Below are positions 8,613 to 17,308 of a DNA stretch of 64,000 bases, piece after piece. The notes below the pieces were generated by a model. That model had not been told where the DNA came from. It saw only the letters and a program-made list of their open reading frames with translations, and did no database searches. This DNA is from an uncultured Eubacteriales bacterium (GTDB lineage: Bacteria > Bacillota > Clostridia > Monoglobales > Monoglobaceae), in contig CATWQA010000003.1 in NCBI GenBank assembly GCA_958352815.1, forward strand, positions 1 to 64,000. The letters run 5' to 3'. The position numbers and the translations under genes were made by a program. How positions within the stretch are numbered: position 1 is the first letter of the stretch; each line of letters begins with the position of its first letter.

Positions 8613-8675
8613 CATATCTATGCAACTGTTTCCGCCAAGCAAATGGGATTAACACATACGTAACCCCTTAAATTC

Positions 8676-8794
8676 GTAGGGGCGCCGCTTTATCGGCGAC
8701 AAACGTTGTATTATTATTGACATTACATACTATTGCTAAATTGGAATAATGAGTGCCGTCCAACTTCAAAGAAGTTGGGTCACAGCTGCGCCCG
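8676..8794 (+). repeat. covarying-hairpin repeat, full copy 1
   Basis: About 119 bp from GTAGGGGCGCCGCTTT to CAGCTGCGCCCG. The core hairpin is CCAACTTC-aaa-GAAGTTGG followed by GTCACAGC. The same unit recurs at 20180-20299 and, inverted, at 35977-36095. Confidence 0.75.
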
Positions 8795-8976
8795 TATACA
8801 AACCAATATGATTTTATAAAGCTACAGGGATTATAATTTAAATAAATTCCCAAATCCGCATAATACAGCGTTTACTGTTAATATGAGCTGCAGGCGCGAT
8901 AAATGGCGCCCCTACGAAATGGATTAGTTACGTATATGTATATCCCGTTTTCGTTAGCAAAAATCGTTATACAGCT

Positions 8977-9008
8977 CGGGGCGTCTGGGAAGCCGCCCCC
9001 TACAACGT
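8977..9008 (-). repeat. right arm of 32-bp perfect inverted repeat
   Basis: Exact reverse complement of 8581-8612. The two arms enclose about 430 bp with no open frame of note, like the ends of a small non-autonomous element. No target-site duplication is obvious. Confidence 0.75.
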
Positions 9009-9074
9009 GAACATTTACGTCTATAATTATCCCATTTACGTTGATAAACCCCGCGCTTTAGGCGAATTATCACA

Positions 9075-9947
9075 TCACATTTCAAGCCATATAATATCAG
9101 GGTTCCTTTTAAACCAGGTTATCTGTCTCTTGGCGTATCTGCGGCTTTCCTGCTTAATTTTGTCCACCGCCTCTTTAAGGGGCAGCGTGCCATCCAGATA
9201 CCAAACAAGCTCCTTATAGCCTATTGCCTGCATAGAGGTGGCCTTGGGGCTTATGCCCATGCTAAGCAGGGTCTTTACCTCCTCAAGGAGCCCCTGCTCC
9301 ATCATAATGTCAACCCGCCTGTTAATCCTGTCGTACAAAACGTCTCTCGGACGGCTCAGACCGAAAATTTCACCCTCGTACAGCGGTTCTCCCCGCTGCT
9401 CTCTGTCCAGCACGGACTTGGGCTTTCCGCTGACCTTATATATTTCAAGGGCTCTGATTACCCGCTTTAAATTGTTGGGGTGAATTGCATCGGCAGACCT
9501 TGGGTCAACCTCCCTCAGCATTCGGTGCACAAACTCGCAGCCCTTTTCCTCCGCCAGAGCGTTTAGGCTCTGTCTGTACTCCTCATCGGTTTCCATTTCG
9601 GAAAACTCCAGATTGTTAATTATGCTGTCAAAATACAGCCCTGTCCCTCCGCAAAGCACGGGGATTTTGCCCCGCTCTAAAATATCGTCAATGCACTCCC
9701 GCGCCAGCTTCACGAACCTTGCCACGCTGAAATTCTCCTCCGGCTCCGCAATATCTATCATATGGTGGGGAATCCCCTGCATCTCCTCCGAGGTGGGCTT
9801 GGCGGTTCCTATATCCATATGCCTGTATATCTGCATGGAATCACAGGACACAACCTCTCCGCCCCTCTCCTTTGCCAGCCTTATTGCGTAGTCGGTCTTA
9901 CCCGAAGCGGTAGGCCCCACAACGCCTATTATTTTTGGTTTTGCCAA
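9075..9947 (-). CDS. miaA: tRNA dimethylallyltransferase
   Basis: 290 residues, close to the family norm of about 300. P-loop GPTASGKT (11-18); DSMQIYRHMDIGTAKPT, IPHHMIDI and GGTGLYFDS are family signatures. It transfers dimethylallyl to N6 of A37 in tRNAs reading UNN codons; MiaB, encoded at 15864-17306, then adds the methylthio group. It follows mutL by 22 bases, so mutS-mutL-miaA form one transcription unit. Confidence 0.96.
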   Translation of the reverse strand: MAKPKIIGVVGPTASGKTDYAIRLAKERGGEVVSCDSMQIYRHMDIGTAKPTSEEMQGIPHHMIDIAEPEENFSVARFVKLARECIDDILERGKIPVLCGGTGLYFDSIINNLEFSEMETDEEYRQSLNALAEEKGCEFVHRMLREVDPRSADAIHPNNLKRVIRALEIYKVSGKPKSVLDREQRGEPLYEGEIFGLSRPRDVLYDRINRRVDIMMEQGLLEEVKTLLSMGISPKATSMQAIGYKELVWYLDGTLPLKEAVDKIKQESRRYAKRQITWFKRNPDIIWLEM

Positions 9948-9969
9948 AATTCCACAGCCTTTCCGTCTC

Positions 9970-11907
9970 TTAAACTATCCTTTTAAACATTTTCTCAATG
10001 TCCCGCTTGCTCTGCTTGACAACAATAGGCCTGCCGTGGGGGCAGGTTGTTATTCCCTTTGCCGCCAGCTCTCCCACCAGATTTACAACCTGCGTCATCT
10101 CCCGCAGGGAGAGCACGTCATTTCCCTTGATCGCTTTCTTGCAGGAAATCATATCAAGAGCCTTTTCCTCAAAGTCGGCAATGGGGTGCTTTCTGTTATC
10201 AATCAGCGCGTTTAATATCTCATAGAACAAATCCTTTATTCCCTGCTCATCTACCACCACGGGGGTCTCGTTTACCACAACCGTGTTGCCGCCGAACTCA
10301 GCGATTTCAAAGCCGAATTTTCTAAACTCCTCAATCCCCGAAATCGCCGCGTCAAACTCCTCATGGGTCAAGTCAATCACCACGGGGGAGAGCAGCAGCT
10401 GAGACATCCTCTCGCCTTTAAAATACGCCTGCTTTAATTCCTCAAAAATTGAGCGTTCATGAGCCGCATGCTGGTCTATCATATACATATTGTCCCTATC
10501 TGAAACTATCACGTATGTATTAAACACCTGCCCGATTACCTTATAGTCTTTAAACAGATTTTCCCCTGCTCCCCGCTCCTCGGGATAATCGGAATAATCC
10601 GCCGCAGCGGCAGGCTCAGTCTCCATTTTAAGCTGCACGCCCTCCTCTTGCTCGGCGGGCTTTTCTTCAAGCTTCTCGGCAGGCTTTTTCCCTCCTCCCA
10701 TTTCGAAAAAGTCGTCTATTATGTCGTTCAGACTTTCATTTACCGACGGTTTTCCGTTTTGCTCATATTCCGTATTATTTTTCGGAGTTGTGTATTCCAA
10801 GTAGTTTTGAACAACTTCCTTTGTGATTTTTACCGGGTCCTCCATCTTGTTTGTTTTCCCCGCTTCCGGGAACTTTTGGGACGGAGAGTCGGATTTATTA
10901 ACATCGCCGCCGGGCTTTGTGCCGTACATAGCGTTTTTTATGGCGTGATATATTATATTGTAGAGCTGCTTCTCATTGGCGAACTTTACTTCTGTCTTTG
11001 CAGGGTGAACATTCACGTCCACCAGCTCGGGCGGCATATCTATCTTTATCACGAAGAAAGGGAACCGCCCTACCATAACCGCATTCCGAAATGCTTCCTC
11101 CGCCACCTTTGAGATAGCGGGGCTTTTTATATACCTGCCGTTTACCAAAATAGTCTGCTTTGTCCTGTTGCCGAAGGACAGCTCGGGCTTTCCCAAAACA
11201 CCGGTGACCTCAATGCCCTCCTCCCCATAGCATATGGGCGTTAAGGACTTTGCGAATTTAAGACCGTAGGTCTTTAAGACCACGTTTGCAATATCTCCGT
11301 CGCCCACAGTGCGAAACATCTGCTTGCCGTCTATGTAGTAGTCAAAAGAAATATCGGGACGCGAGAGAGCCAAACGGGTTATTAAGTCCGATATATATCC
11401 CGTTTCGGTGCTGTCCTTTTTAAGGAACTTCATTCTTGCGGGGATATTGGCAAACAAGTCCCGAACCTCCATTATTGTACCGCTTCCGCAAGCGATTTCA
11501 TCGGGCTCGCCGCAAACTCCGTGGTCAACAACATAGTGTATGCCCGCTTCATCTGTTCGGGTTTTTGTAATCACCTCGACCCGAGCAACGGCGCATATAC
11601 TGGACAAAGCCTCGCCCCTAAAGCCCATGGTTCTGATTGAATACAAATCCTCAGCGGCGGACAGCTTACTTGTGGCATGGCGCAAAAAGGCGGTGGGAAC
11701 CTGCTCCTTCGGTATTCCGTTTCCGTTATCGGTTATGCGGATAAGCTTAACCCCGCCCTTTTCTATTTCGATAGTGATCTTGTCCGCTCCGGCGTCAATG
11801 GCGTTCTCCACCAATTCCTTTACCACAGAGGCAGGCCGCTCCGCCACCTCGCCTGCGGCAATCTTATCCGCCACCTCCGGCGGCAGCACTCTGATTTGAT
11901 TTCCCAT
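9970..11907 (-). CDS. mutL: DNA mismatch repair protein MutL
   Basis: 645 residues. The N-terminal GHKL ATPase shows ELVENAIDAGADKI, DNGNGI and TMGFRGEALSSI. The C-terminal domain has the endonuclease metal motif DQHAAHERSIFEE (consensus DQHA-x2-E-x4-E), so this MutL probably nicks DNA itself, as expected in an organism without MutH, and carries the CPHGRP zinc-site motif near the end. Between them is a low-complexity linker (about 345-440). It follows mutS by 26 bases. Confidence 0.97.
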   Translation of the reverse strand: MGNQIRVLPPEVADKIAAGEVAERPASVVKELVENAIDAGADKITIEIEKGGVKLIRITDNGNGIPKEQVPTAFLRHATSKLSAAEDLYSIRTMGFRGEALSSICAVARVEVITKTRTDEAGIHYVVDHGVCGEPDEIACGSGTIMEVRDLFANIPARMKFLKKDSTETGYISDLITRLALSRPDISFDYYIDGKQMFRTVGDGDIANVVLKTYGLKFAKSLTPICYGEEGIEVTGVLGKPELSFGNRTKQTILVNGRYIKSPAISKVAEEAFRNAVMVGRFPFFVIKIDMPPELVDVNVHPAKTEVKFANEKQLYNIIYHAIKNAMYGTKPGGDVNKSDSPSQKFPEAGKTNKMEDPVKITKEVVQNYLEYTTPKNNTEYEQNGKPSVNESLNDIIDDFFEMGGGKKPAEKLEEKPAEQEEGVQLKMETEPAAAADYSDYPEERGAGENLFKDYKVIGQVFNTYVIVSDRDNMYMIDQHAAHERSIFEELKQAYFKGERMSQLLLSPVVIDLTHEEFDAAISGIEEFRKFGFEIAEFGGNTVVVNETPVVVDEQGIKDLFYEILNALIDNRKHPIADFEEKALDMISCKKAIKGNDVLSLREMTQVVNLVGELAAKGITTCPHGRPIVVKQSKRDIEKMFKRIV

Positions 11908-11933
11908 AAAAAATCTCCATTCTTATCAGTTTG

Positions 11934-14573
11934 TTACAATCGTTTTGCCTCGGCTTGCAGGTCATACAGCTTCGTCAGCGCCTCCATAGGCGTTATCGTG
12001 TTTAAATCCAGTTCTTTCAATTTGGATATGACAGGGTTCTCACTCTGGGCGAAAAAGTCCATCTGGTCGCCCTCAAAGGGAGACTGCTTCGCCTTGGCTC
12101 CCGTTTTTATGTTTGCGGTGTTCACCGTCTTTTGTTCCCTGCTTTCCAGAATAGAGGCAATCTCCTTGGCGCGCTTTATAACCGACTTCTTCACTCCTGC
12201 CAGAGCCGCAACCTCAACGCCGTAGCTCTCGTCCGCTCCGCCTCGGATTATCTTTCTCAAAAAGGTTATGTTTCCGCCGTTTTTCTTCACGGCGATACAG
12301 TAGTTCTTAACATTCTCTATTTTTTCTTCAAGCTCTGTGAGCTCATGGTAGTGGGTGGCAAACAATGTCTTTGCGCCGCACTTTTTCACGTCCGCAATGT
12401 GTTCCACCACAGCCCAGGCTATGCTTAATCCGTCATAGGTGCTCGTGCCCCTGCCGATTTCATCAAGAATTATCAAGCTGTTTTTGGTGGCGTTGTCCAA
12501 AATATACGCCACCTCTTTCATTTCCACCATAAAGGTGCTGTCTCCGGAGCTCAAATCGTCGCTGGCTCCGACCCTGGTGAAAATCTTGTCCACTATTCCT
12601 ATGTCCGCACGGGAGGCAGGCACGAAGCTGCCCATCTGCGCCATAAGAGTTATTACCGCCACCTGGCGCATATATGTGGACTTTCCCGCCATGTTGGGGC
12701 CGGTTATTATTGAAATCTGGTTTTCTCCGTTGTCCAAAACCGTGTCGTTGGGTATAAAGGTTCCCGCTCGGCTTATCGCCTCAACCACGGGATGCCGCCC
12801 ATCGCGAATTACTATTTTATCCGAATTATTCACCGTGGGCATAACATACCCTCTCGCCTCGGCAACCGCCGCAAAGGAACAGAGCACGTCAATCAGGGCA
12901 ATAACCCCCGCCGTGCCGCAAATCCTGTCATAGCCCGCCGCCACCGTGTCGCGGATATTGCAAAACAGGTCATATTCCAGGTCGGTTATCTTGGTTTCCG
13001 CCCCCAAAATCTCCTCCTCAAGCTCTTTTATCTTAGGGGTTATGTACCGCTCGGCATTGACCAGGGTCTGCTTTCTGATAAAGTAATCGGGAACTTGGTC
13101 GGAGTACAGCTTGCTGACCTCAACATAGTACCCGAATACCTTGTTGTAGCCCAGCTTCATGGTCTTAATTCCTGTCTTTTCCTTTTCCTCCTCAACCATT
13201 CCCGTAAGCCATTCTCTGCCGTTTGTCATTATACCTCTGAGCCTGTCCAGCTCTGCATTTGCGCCCTTTTTAATCATCTTTCCGTTTCTCAGGGTAACAG
13301 GGGCTTCGCCGTCAATATTGTCCCTAATCAGGGAGCACAAATCCTCAAGAGCGTCAAAGGTTTTAAGCTGCTGCCGTATGAGCTTGCTTTCGCAGCCCCT
13401 CAAAAGCTCTCCCACCCGCGGCAGAACCTCAAAGGAGTTCATCAGGCTAAGCAGGTCATGACAATTGGCGGTTTTATAAGCAATCTTTGTTGCCGTCCGC
13501 TCTATGTCTGTAATCTTCTTCAGGTTTTCAATCAGCTCTTCCCGCAAAATCTGATTTTTATATAGCTCCGACACAGCGTACAGCCGATTTTGAATAAGGA
13601 TTATATTGGTGAGAGGAGCCGTAATCATCTTTCTGAGAAGCCTGCCCCCCATAGAGGTCTTTGTCTTGTTTAAAATGTTCAGCAGGCTGCCCTTTGCCGA
13701 ACGGTTTCTGATGGTTTCGGTTATCTCAAGGTTGCGCATGCTGTACATATCAATCTGCATGGTTCCCGATGTAGATAAAATTTCCACCTCTTTTATGTTG
13801 GTGAGCTCGGTTTTCTGGGTCTCCTTAAGGTATTCCAGCAGTCCGCCCAGAGCGCATACGGACAGGGCTGAATTTATCCCCAGCTCCGCCTCGGACTTGC
13901 CAAAGGTGCTTTGAACCCGCTGCGCCGCCTGCTCATAGGAAAACGCCCATTCGTAATAGTTGCGCACAAAGCAGTTCAGCTTGTCCCGCACAAGCTCCAC
14001 CAGCCTGGTGTTCTCGTACGCCATGGTGTTCATAACCATTTCGGTGGGCAAAAACCTTGTCAGGGTATCAAGCACTCCGTTCATCATTTCGCTGCCCAAA
14101 TATTCGCCCACAAACACCTCTCCTGTGGTAATGTCCGCAAAGGCAAGGCTTATTCCCTTTTCCTCCCGGCACATGGAGCACAGATAGTTGTTCCGCTGGT
14201 CGTCCAGAGCCGCCGTGTCCATAATCGTTCCCGGAGTCACCACCCGAACAACCTCGCGGCGAACCAAGCCCTTTGCCTGGGCAGGGTCCTCTGTCTGCTC
14301 GCAGATTGCAACGCTGCACCCTGCATTCACGAGCTTCACTATATAGCTGTCCACCGAATGAAAGGGAACACCGCACATGGGAGCTCGCTCTTCAAGACCG
14401 CAGCTCTTTTTTGTCAGGGCAATATCCAAAATCTTAGCCGCCTTAATTCCGTCCTCAAAAAACATCTCGTAAAAATCGCCCAGCCTGTACATCAAGATAC
14501 AGTCCGGATATTTGTCCTTTGTTTCGCAGTACTGGCGCATCATAGGCGTTAGCTTGTCTCTGTCTATAATCAA
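11934..14573 (-). CDS. mutS: DNA mismatch repair protein MutS
   Basis: 879 residues, full length. The mismatch-reading motif is in LGDFYEMFFED (F34 and E36). Connector, lever and clamp domains follow; the ATPase shows Walker A GPNMAGKSTYMRQ, Walker B SLIILDEIGRGTSTYDG and FATHYHEL. It recognises mispairs and hands over to MutL. First gene of the mutS-mutL-miaA unit. The region upstream is a repeat island, so the promoter is not clear. Confidence 0.97.
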   Translation of the reverse strand: MIIDRDKLTPMMRQYCETKDKYPDCILMYRLGDFYEMFFEDGIKAAKILDIALTKKSCGLEERAPMCGVPFHSVDSYIVKLVNAGCSVAICEQTEDPAQAKGLVRREVVRVVTPGTIMDTAALDDQRNNYLCSMCREEKGISLAFADITTGEVFVGEYLGSEMMNGVLDTLTRFLPTEMVMNTMAYENTRLVELVRDKLNCFVRNYYEWAFSYEQAAQRVQSTFGKSEAELGINSALSVCALGGLLEYLKETQKTELTNIKEVEILSTSGTMQIDMYSMRNLEITETIRNRSAKGSLLNILNKTKTSMGGRLLRKMITAPLTNIILIQNRLYAVSELYKNQILREELIENLKKITDIERTATKIAYKTANCHDLLSLMNSFEVLPRVGELLRGCESKLIRQQLKTFDALEDLCSLIRDNIDGEAPVTLRNGKMIKKGANAELDRLRGIMTNGREWLTGMVEEEKEKTGIKTMKLGYNKVFGYYVEVSKLYSDQVPDYFIRKQTLVNAERYITPKIKELEEEILGAETKITDLEYDLFCNIRDTVAAGYDRICGTAGVIALIDVLCSFAAVAEARGYVMPTVNNSDKIVIRDGRHPVVEAISRAGTFIPNDTVLDNGENQISIITGPNMAGKSTYMRQVAVITLMAQMGSFVPASRADIGIVDKIFTRVGASDDLSSGDSTFMVEMKEVAYILDNATKNSLIILDEIGRGTSTYDGLSIAWAVVEHIADVKKCGAKTLFATHYHELTELEEKIENVKNYCIAVKKNGGNITFLRKIIRGGADESYGVEVAALAGVKKSVIKRAKEIASILESREQKTVNTANIKTGAKAKQSPFEGDQMDFFAQSENPVISKLKELDLNTITPMEALTKLYDLQAEAKRL

Positions 14574-14822
14574 CTCAATTCCTCCACAACCAAAATTATC
14601 CCCGATAACCGTAGTTCATAGTCTAAAGTATAACATAAAGATTTTTTTATTTCAAGACTCTGTGTAAATAAAAAAAGCGGCTGCGCTGCCATCTTTGGCA
14701 AATTTATGCCCCATTTGCCAAATGGGGTACGCAAGCACGGTAAGGGCACCTCAGGTTCCACGTGAGGTGCGCAAACGCCGACACTACAAGCGGCACATAT
14801 GTGTTTTATTCTAAATTATGTG

Positions 14823-14915
14823 TTTTGATAAAGGCTTTGCCTTTGAAACCATTGCCGAGCCCATATTCCGCCATGCCAAGCCGCGGCGGCAATGTCGCCA
14901 AAGCCTTTATCAAAA
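14823..14915 (+). repeat. 93-bp terminal-inverted-repeat element, copy 1
   Basis: Ends are TTTTGATAAAGGCTTTG and its 17-bp reverse complement CAAAGCCTTTATCAAAA. The interior reads CATTGCCGAGCCCATATTCC...CCGCGGCGGCAATG. Four other full copies in the window have exactly the same length. Confidence 0.85.
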
Positions 14916-15051
14916 TACTGCCGCCCGTACCGGGGCGGGCAGGGCTCCCGAAAAGTCGTAAGACTTTTGGGGATAGAGGAGCATATGCCCGTAAAAGCGT
15001 AGGCTTGCCGAACAGGCAAGCCCGGCACCAAGGACATAATGCGACGACGCA

Positions 15052-15081
15052 GCGGCAATGTCGCCAAAGCCTTTATCAAAA
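15052..15081 (+). repeat. truncated 93-bp element (right end only)
   Basis: GCGGCAATGTCGCCAAAGCC...ATCAAAA matches the last 30 bp of the 93-bp element. The left part is replaced by the GC-rich block. Confidence 0.7.
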
Positions 15082-15393
15082 TCATATGACATGCATGCAC
15101 CCCCAATTCGTAGGAGCGCCATTTATCGCGCCCGTTGATAAACGAATGTGAGGCAATAAATCAACAGGGGGAACAATTAAATTAAATCTCAAACCCGTAT
15201 AATATAAACTGTTAATACGGAGAGCGGGCGCAGCGAGCGGCGCCCCTACGAATTTTGATGTACATATATCCAATTCCATTTACAAAAACAAAGCCCGCCC
15301 AAGCGCTTGGGGAGATGGGCAAGCGCAACAGGGCGGGCAATTTGCCAAATTATTAAATTGATTAAAACTATATGGGCGCGGGATAAAAGTAAT

Positions 15394-15445
15394 GGGAATA
15401 GGGACTATTCCCTATTCCCTATTCCCTATTCCCTATTCCCTATTC
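15394..15445. repeat. CTATTCC heptamer tandem repeat with hairpin
   Basis: About six copies of CTATTCC (15405-15445), preceded by GGGAATAG which pairs with the first CTATTCCC across a GGA loop. Lies about 10 bp beyond the stop codon of the YlbF-family gene. Copy number may vary by slippage. Confidence 0.7.
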
Positions 15446-15455
15446 GCTAATCGCT

Positions 15456-15851
15456 TTAGTGGCAGCCTCCGCAGGTGGAACAGCTTCCGCCGCAGCTGCT
15501 GTCCTGCTCGCCCGCGATAAAATGCTTGAGTATGCCGTCCATCTGACCCAGCATCATTTCATAATCCCTTGCCGCGTCCAGGTACTCCTTAATTATACTG
15601 TTTTTCGCTAGCTTTTCAAATTCCGCCTGGAAGTAATCATTAACCTCCTGCGCCTGCTCCTTGGACAAATCCTGTCCCTTGAGCTCCTCTGTCTTTTTCT
15701 CTCTCAGAGCGTTATAATTATCGATAAGCCCTTTTGCGGTCTCGTCCTCAAGCAGAGCCTTTCCCGTCTCGTCCGCTCTCTTTTTAACCTCGCTCTCTCT
15801 TATAAGCTCTCCCAGCTCTTTTGCCTTTTCATATATTGCGTCGTTATTCAT
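15456..15851 (-). CDS. YlbF/YmcA family protein with C-terminal cysteine cluster
   Basis: 131 residues, almost all helical (KAKELGELIRESEVKKRADETGKALLEDETAKGLIDNYNALR), the pattern of the YlbF/YmcA (RicF/RicA) family. The tail CGGSCSTCGGCH has four cysteines and a histidine, suited to metal or Fe-S binding. In Bacillus subtilis ymcA is next to the miaB homologue ymcB and before mutS-mutL, and the Ric complex carries Fe-S clusters; the same order here (miaB, this gene, then mutS-mutL) supports a YmcA-like assignment. It starts 12 bases after miaB. The exact paralogue is uncertain. Confidence 0.82.
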   Translation of the reverse strand: MNNDAIYEKAKELGELIRESEVKKRADETGKALLEDETAKGLIDNYNALREKKTEELKGQDLSKEQAQEVNDYFQAEFEKLAKNSIIKEYLDAARDYEMMLGQMDGILKHFIAGEQDSSCGGSCSTCGGCH

Positions 15852-15863
15852 AATAAATCTCCT

Positions 15864-17306
15864 TTAATAATTAACCATTTTTCCAAACAGGGACCAGGTC
15901 TGGGTTTCTGTTATCTCAACCTGAACAATCTCGCCCACAAGGTCTCTGTCCTCAATCCCCTCGGGACGGATAAAGTTTACCACCTTTCCGCCCTCGGTTC
16001 TGCCCGTCAAGGTGTCCGCGTTGGTCTTGCTGACCCCCTCCGTCAGCACCCTTTGGACAGTGTTCTTATACGCGTCGTTTTTGCGCTTTGATATTTCGTT
16101 CTGAACAGCAAGCATTCTGTCAAAATTTCTGTGCTTTTCCTCCTCGGTCAGGCAGTCCGCCATTTCCGCCGCAGGGGTTCCCACCCTTTTGGAGTATATA
16201 AACGAAAATATCATGTCATACTCGACCTCTTGCAAAACCTTTAGGGTCTGCTCAAAGTCCTCGTTTGTCTCACCGGGGAAGCCTACGATAATGTCTGTGG
16301 TCAAAACAATATCGGGTATAGCTTGCCGTATTTTTCTGATTTTATCCATGTATTCGCGGAGGGTGTACTTTCGGTTCATAGCCTTTAAAACCCTGTCGGA
16401 GCCCGCCTGAACAGGCAAGTGCAGCTGGTTGCATATCTTAGGCTCCTCCGCCATAGCGGCAATCAACTCGTCCGACAAATCCTTGGGGTGGCTTGTCATA
16501 AACCTTATTCTTTCAATTCCGTCAATGCGGCAAACCTGCCGCAGAAGCTGAGCAAATGTAATTCCGTCCGTATCGTTGCCGTAGGAATTAACGTTTTGCC
16601 CTAAGAGCATAACCTCTTTGTAGCCCTCAGACGCCACCCGTCTGCACTCCTCTAAAATCTTTTCAGGGTCGCGGCTCCGCTCCCTGCCCCGAACATAGGG
16701 CACAATGCAGTAGGTACAGAAGTTGTTGCAGCCGTACATAATGGGAACCTTTGCCAGGGGGATTGGGTCGCGCCTTACCGGAACGTCCTCAAAAACCGCT
16801 CCCGCCTCATCTTTAACGTCAAACACACGGTTATGCTCAACCGCCTCCCACAAAATCTGCGGGAACCGATACAGCGCATGGGTGCCGAAAACCATGTCCA
16901 CATGCTTGTACTTGGACTTTATGGCTTTGGCAATATGCTCCTGCTGGGTCATGCAGCCGCACACGCCGATAAGCATTGCGGGATTTCTGCGCTTGCTGTG
17001 CTTTAAAGCCCCCAGGTTTCCGAAAACCCTAAGCTCCGCATTTTCACGGACGGCGCAGGTGTTATACAAAACCAAGTCCGCCCCCTCGGCAGAGGTGCAC
17101 ATTTCATAGCCCATATCCGCCAGCATACCCTTTAGCTTTTCGGAGTCGCTGGAATTCTGCTGGCAGCCGTAGGTCTCAACAAAAGCCATGGGAACCGCCT
17201 CCTTGGCGGAGTTGATTTCCCTAAGCCTTGCTATGTAGTCCCTCTGCTTTTCCATTTCCTCGTCCGAAACGCGAGGGCTTGTTCTCACATTATTTTCACT
17301 CGTCAT
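15864..17306 (-). CDS. miaB: tRNA-2-methylthio-N6-dimethylallyladenosine synthase
   Basis: 480 residues. N-terminal methylthiotransferase domain with three cluster cysteines (ETYGCQQN, NTCAVRE, CGCMTQQE), a radical SAM core with CNNFCTYCIVPYVRGRERSR, and a C-terminal TRAM domain ending near LFGKMVNY. It uses two [4Fe-4S] clusters to methylthiolate i6A37 made by MiaA. It starts 2 bases after prs ends and precedes the YlbF-family gene. Confidence 0.96.
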   Translation of the reverse strand: MTSENNVRTSPRVSDEEMEKQRDYIARLREINSAKEAVPMAFVETYGCQQNSSDSEKLKGMLADMGYEMCTSAEGADLVLYNTCAVRENAELRVFGNLGALKHSKRRNPAMLIGVCGCMTQQEHIAKAIKSKYKHVDMVFGTHALYRFPQILWEAVEHNRVFDVKDEAGAVFEDVPVRRDPIPLAKVPIMYGCNNFCTYCIVPYVRGRERSRDPEKILEECRRVASEGYKEVMLLGQNVNSYGNDTDGITFAQLLRQVCRIDGIERIRFMTSHPKDLSDELIAAMAEEPKICNQLHLPVQAGSDRVLKAMNRKYTLREYMDKIRKIRQAIPDIVLTTDIIVGFPGETNEDFEQTLKVLQEVEYDMIFSFIYSKRVGTPAAEMADCLTEEEKHRNFDRMLAVQNEISKRKNDAYKNTVQRVLTEGVSKTNADTLTGRTEGGKVVNFIRPEGIEDRDLVGEIVQVEITETQTWSLFGKMVNY

Positions 17307-17308
17307 AA

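Larger units (their letters stand above)
8240..9074. other. 835-bp intergenic repeat island
   Basis: No gene is supported. It contains a 20-bp fragment of the 93-bp element (8471-8490), a pair of 32-bp perfect inverted repeats (8581-8612 and 8977-9008) and, nested between them, a full covarying-hairpin repeat (8676-8794) followed by an inverted GGCGCCCCTACGAA end near 8908. The layout is a nested, composite insertion between two operons. Confidence 0.6.
14574..15455. other. 880-bp intergenic repeat island
   Basis: No gene is supported. It holds a full 93-bp element (14823-14915), a GC-rich block with GGGCGGGCAGGG...TCCCGAAAAGTCG (about 14930-15050; relatives at 38145-38240, 40690-40830 and 48808-48950), a truncated 93-bp element end (15052-15081), diverged GTAGGAGCGCC / GGCGCCCCTAC ends (about 15110 and 15240), and a heptamer repeat at 15405-15445. 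Confidence 0.6.

Noticed and set aside
13911..14552. Long plus-strand open frames opposite mutS and other GC-rich genes
   Set aside because: They are shadows of well-supported genes on the other strand, with no RBS or domain logic.
14816..15106. Open frames across the intergenic repeats (also near 20347, 27374, 29302 and 48779) with a shared KALPLKPLPSPYSA-like peptide
   Set aside because: The shared peptide is a translation of the 93-bp element itself; it appears in both strands and several frames and lacks an RBS, so it is not a protein family.
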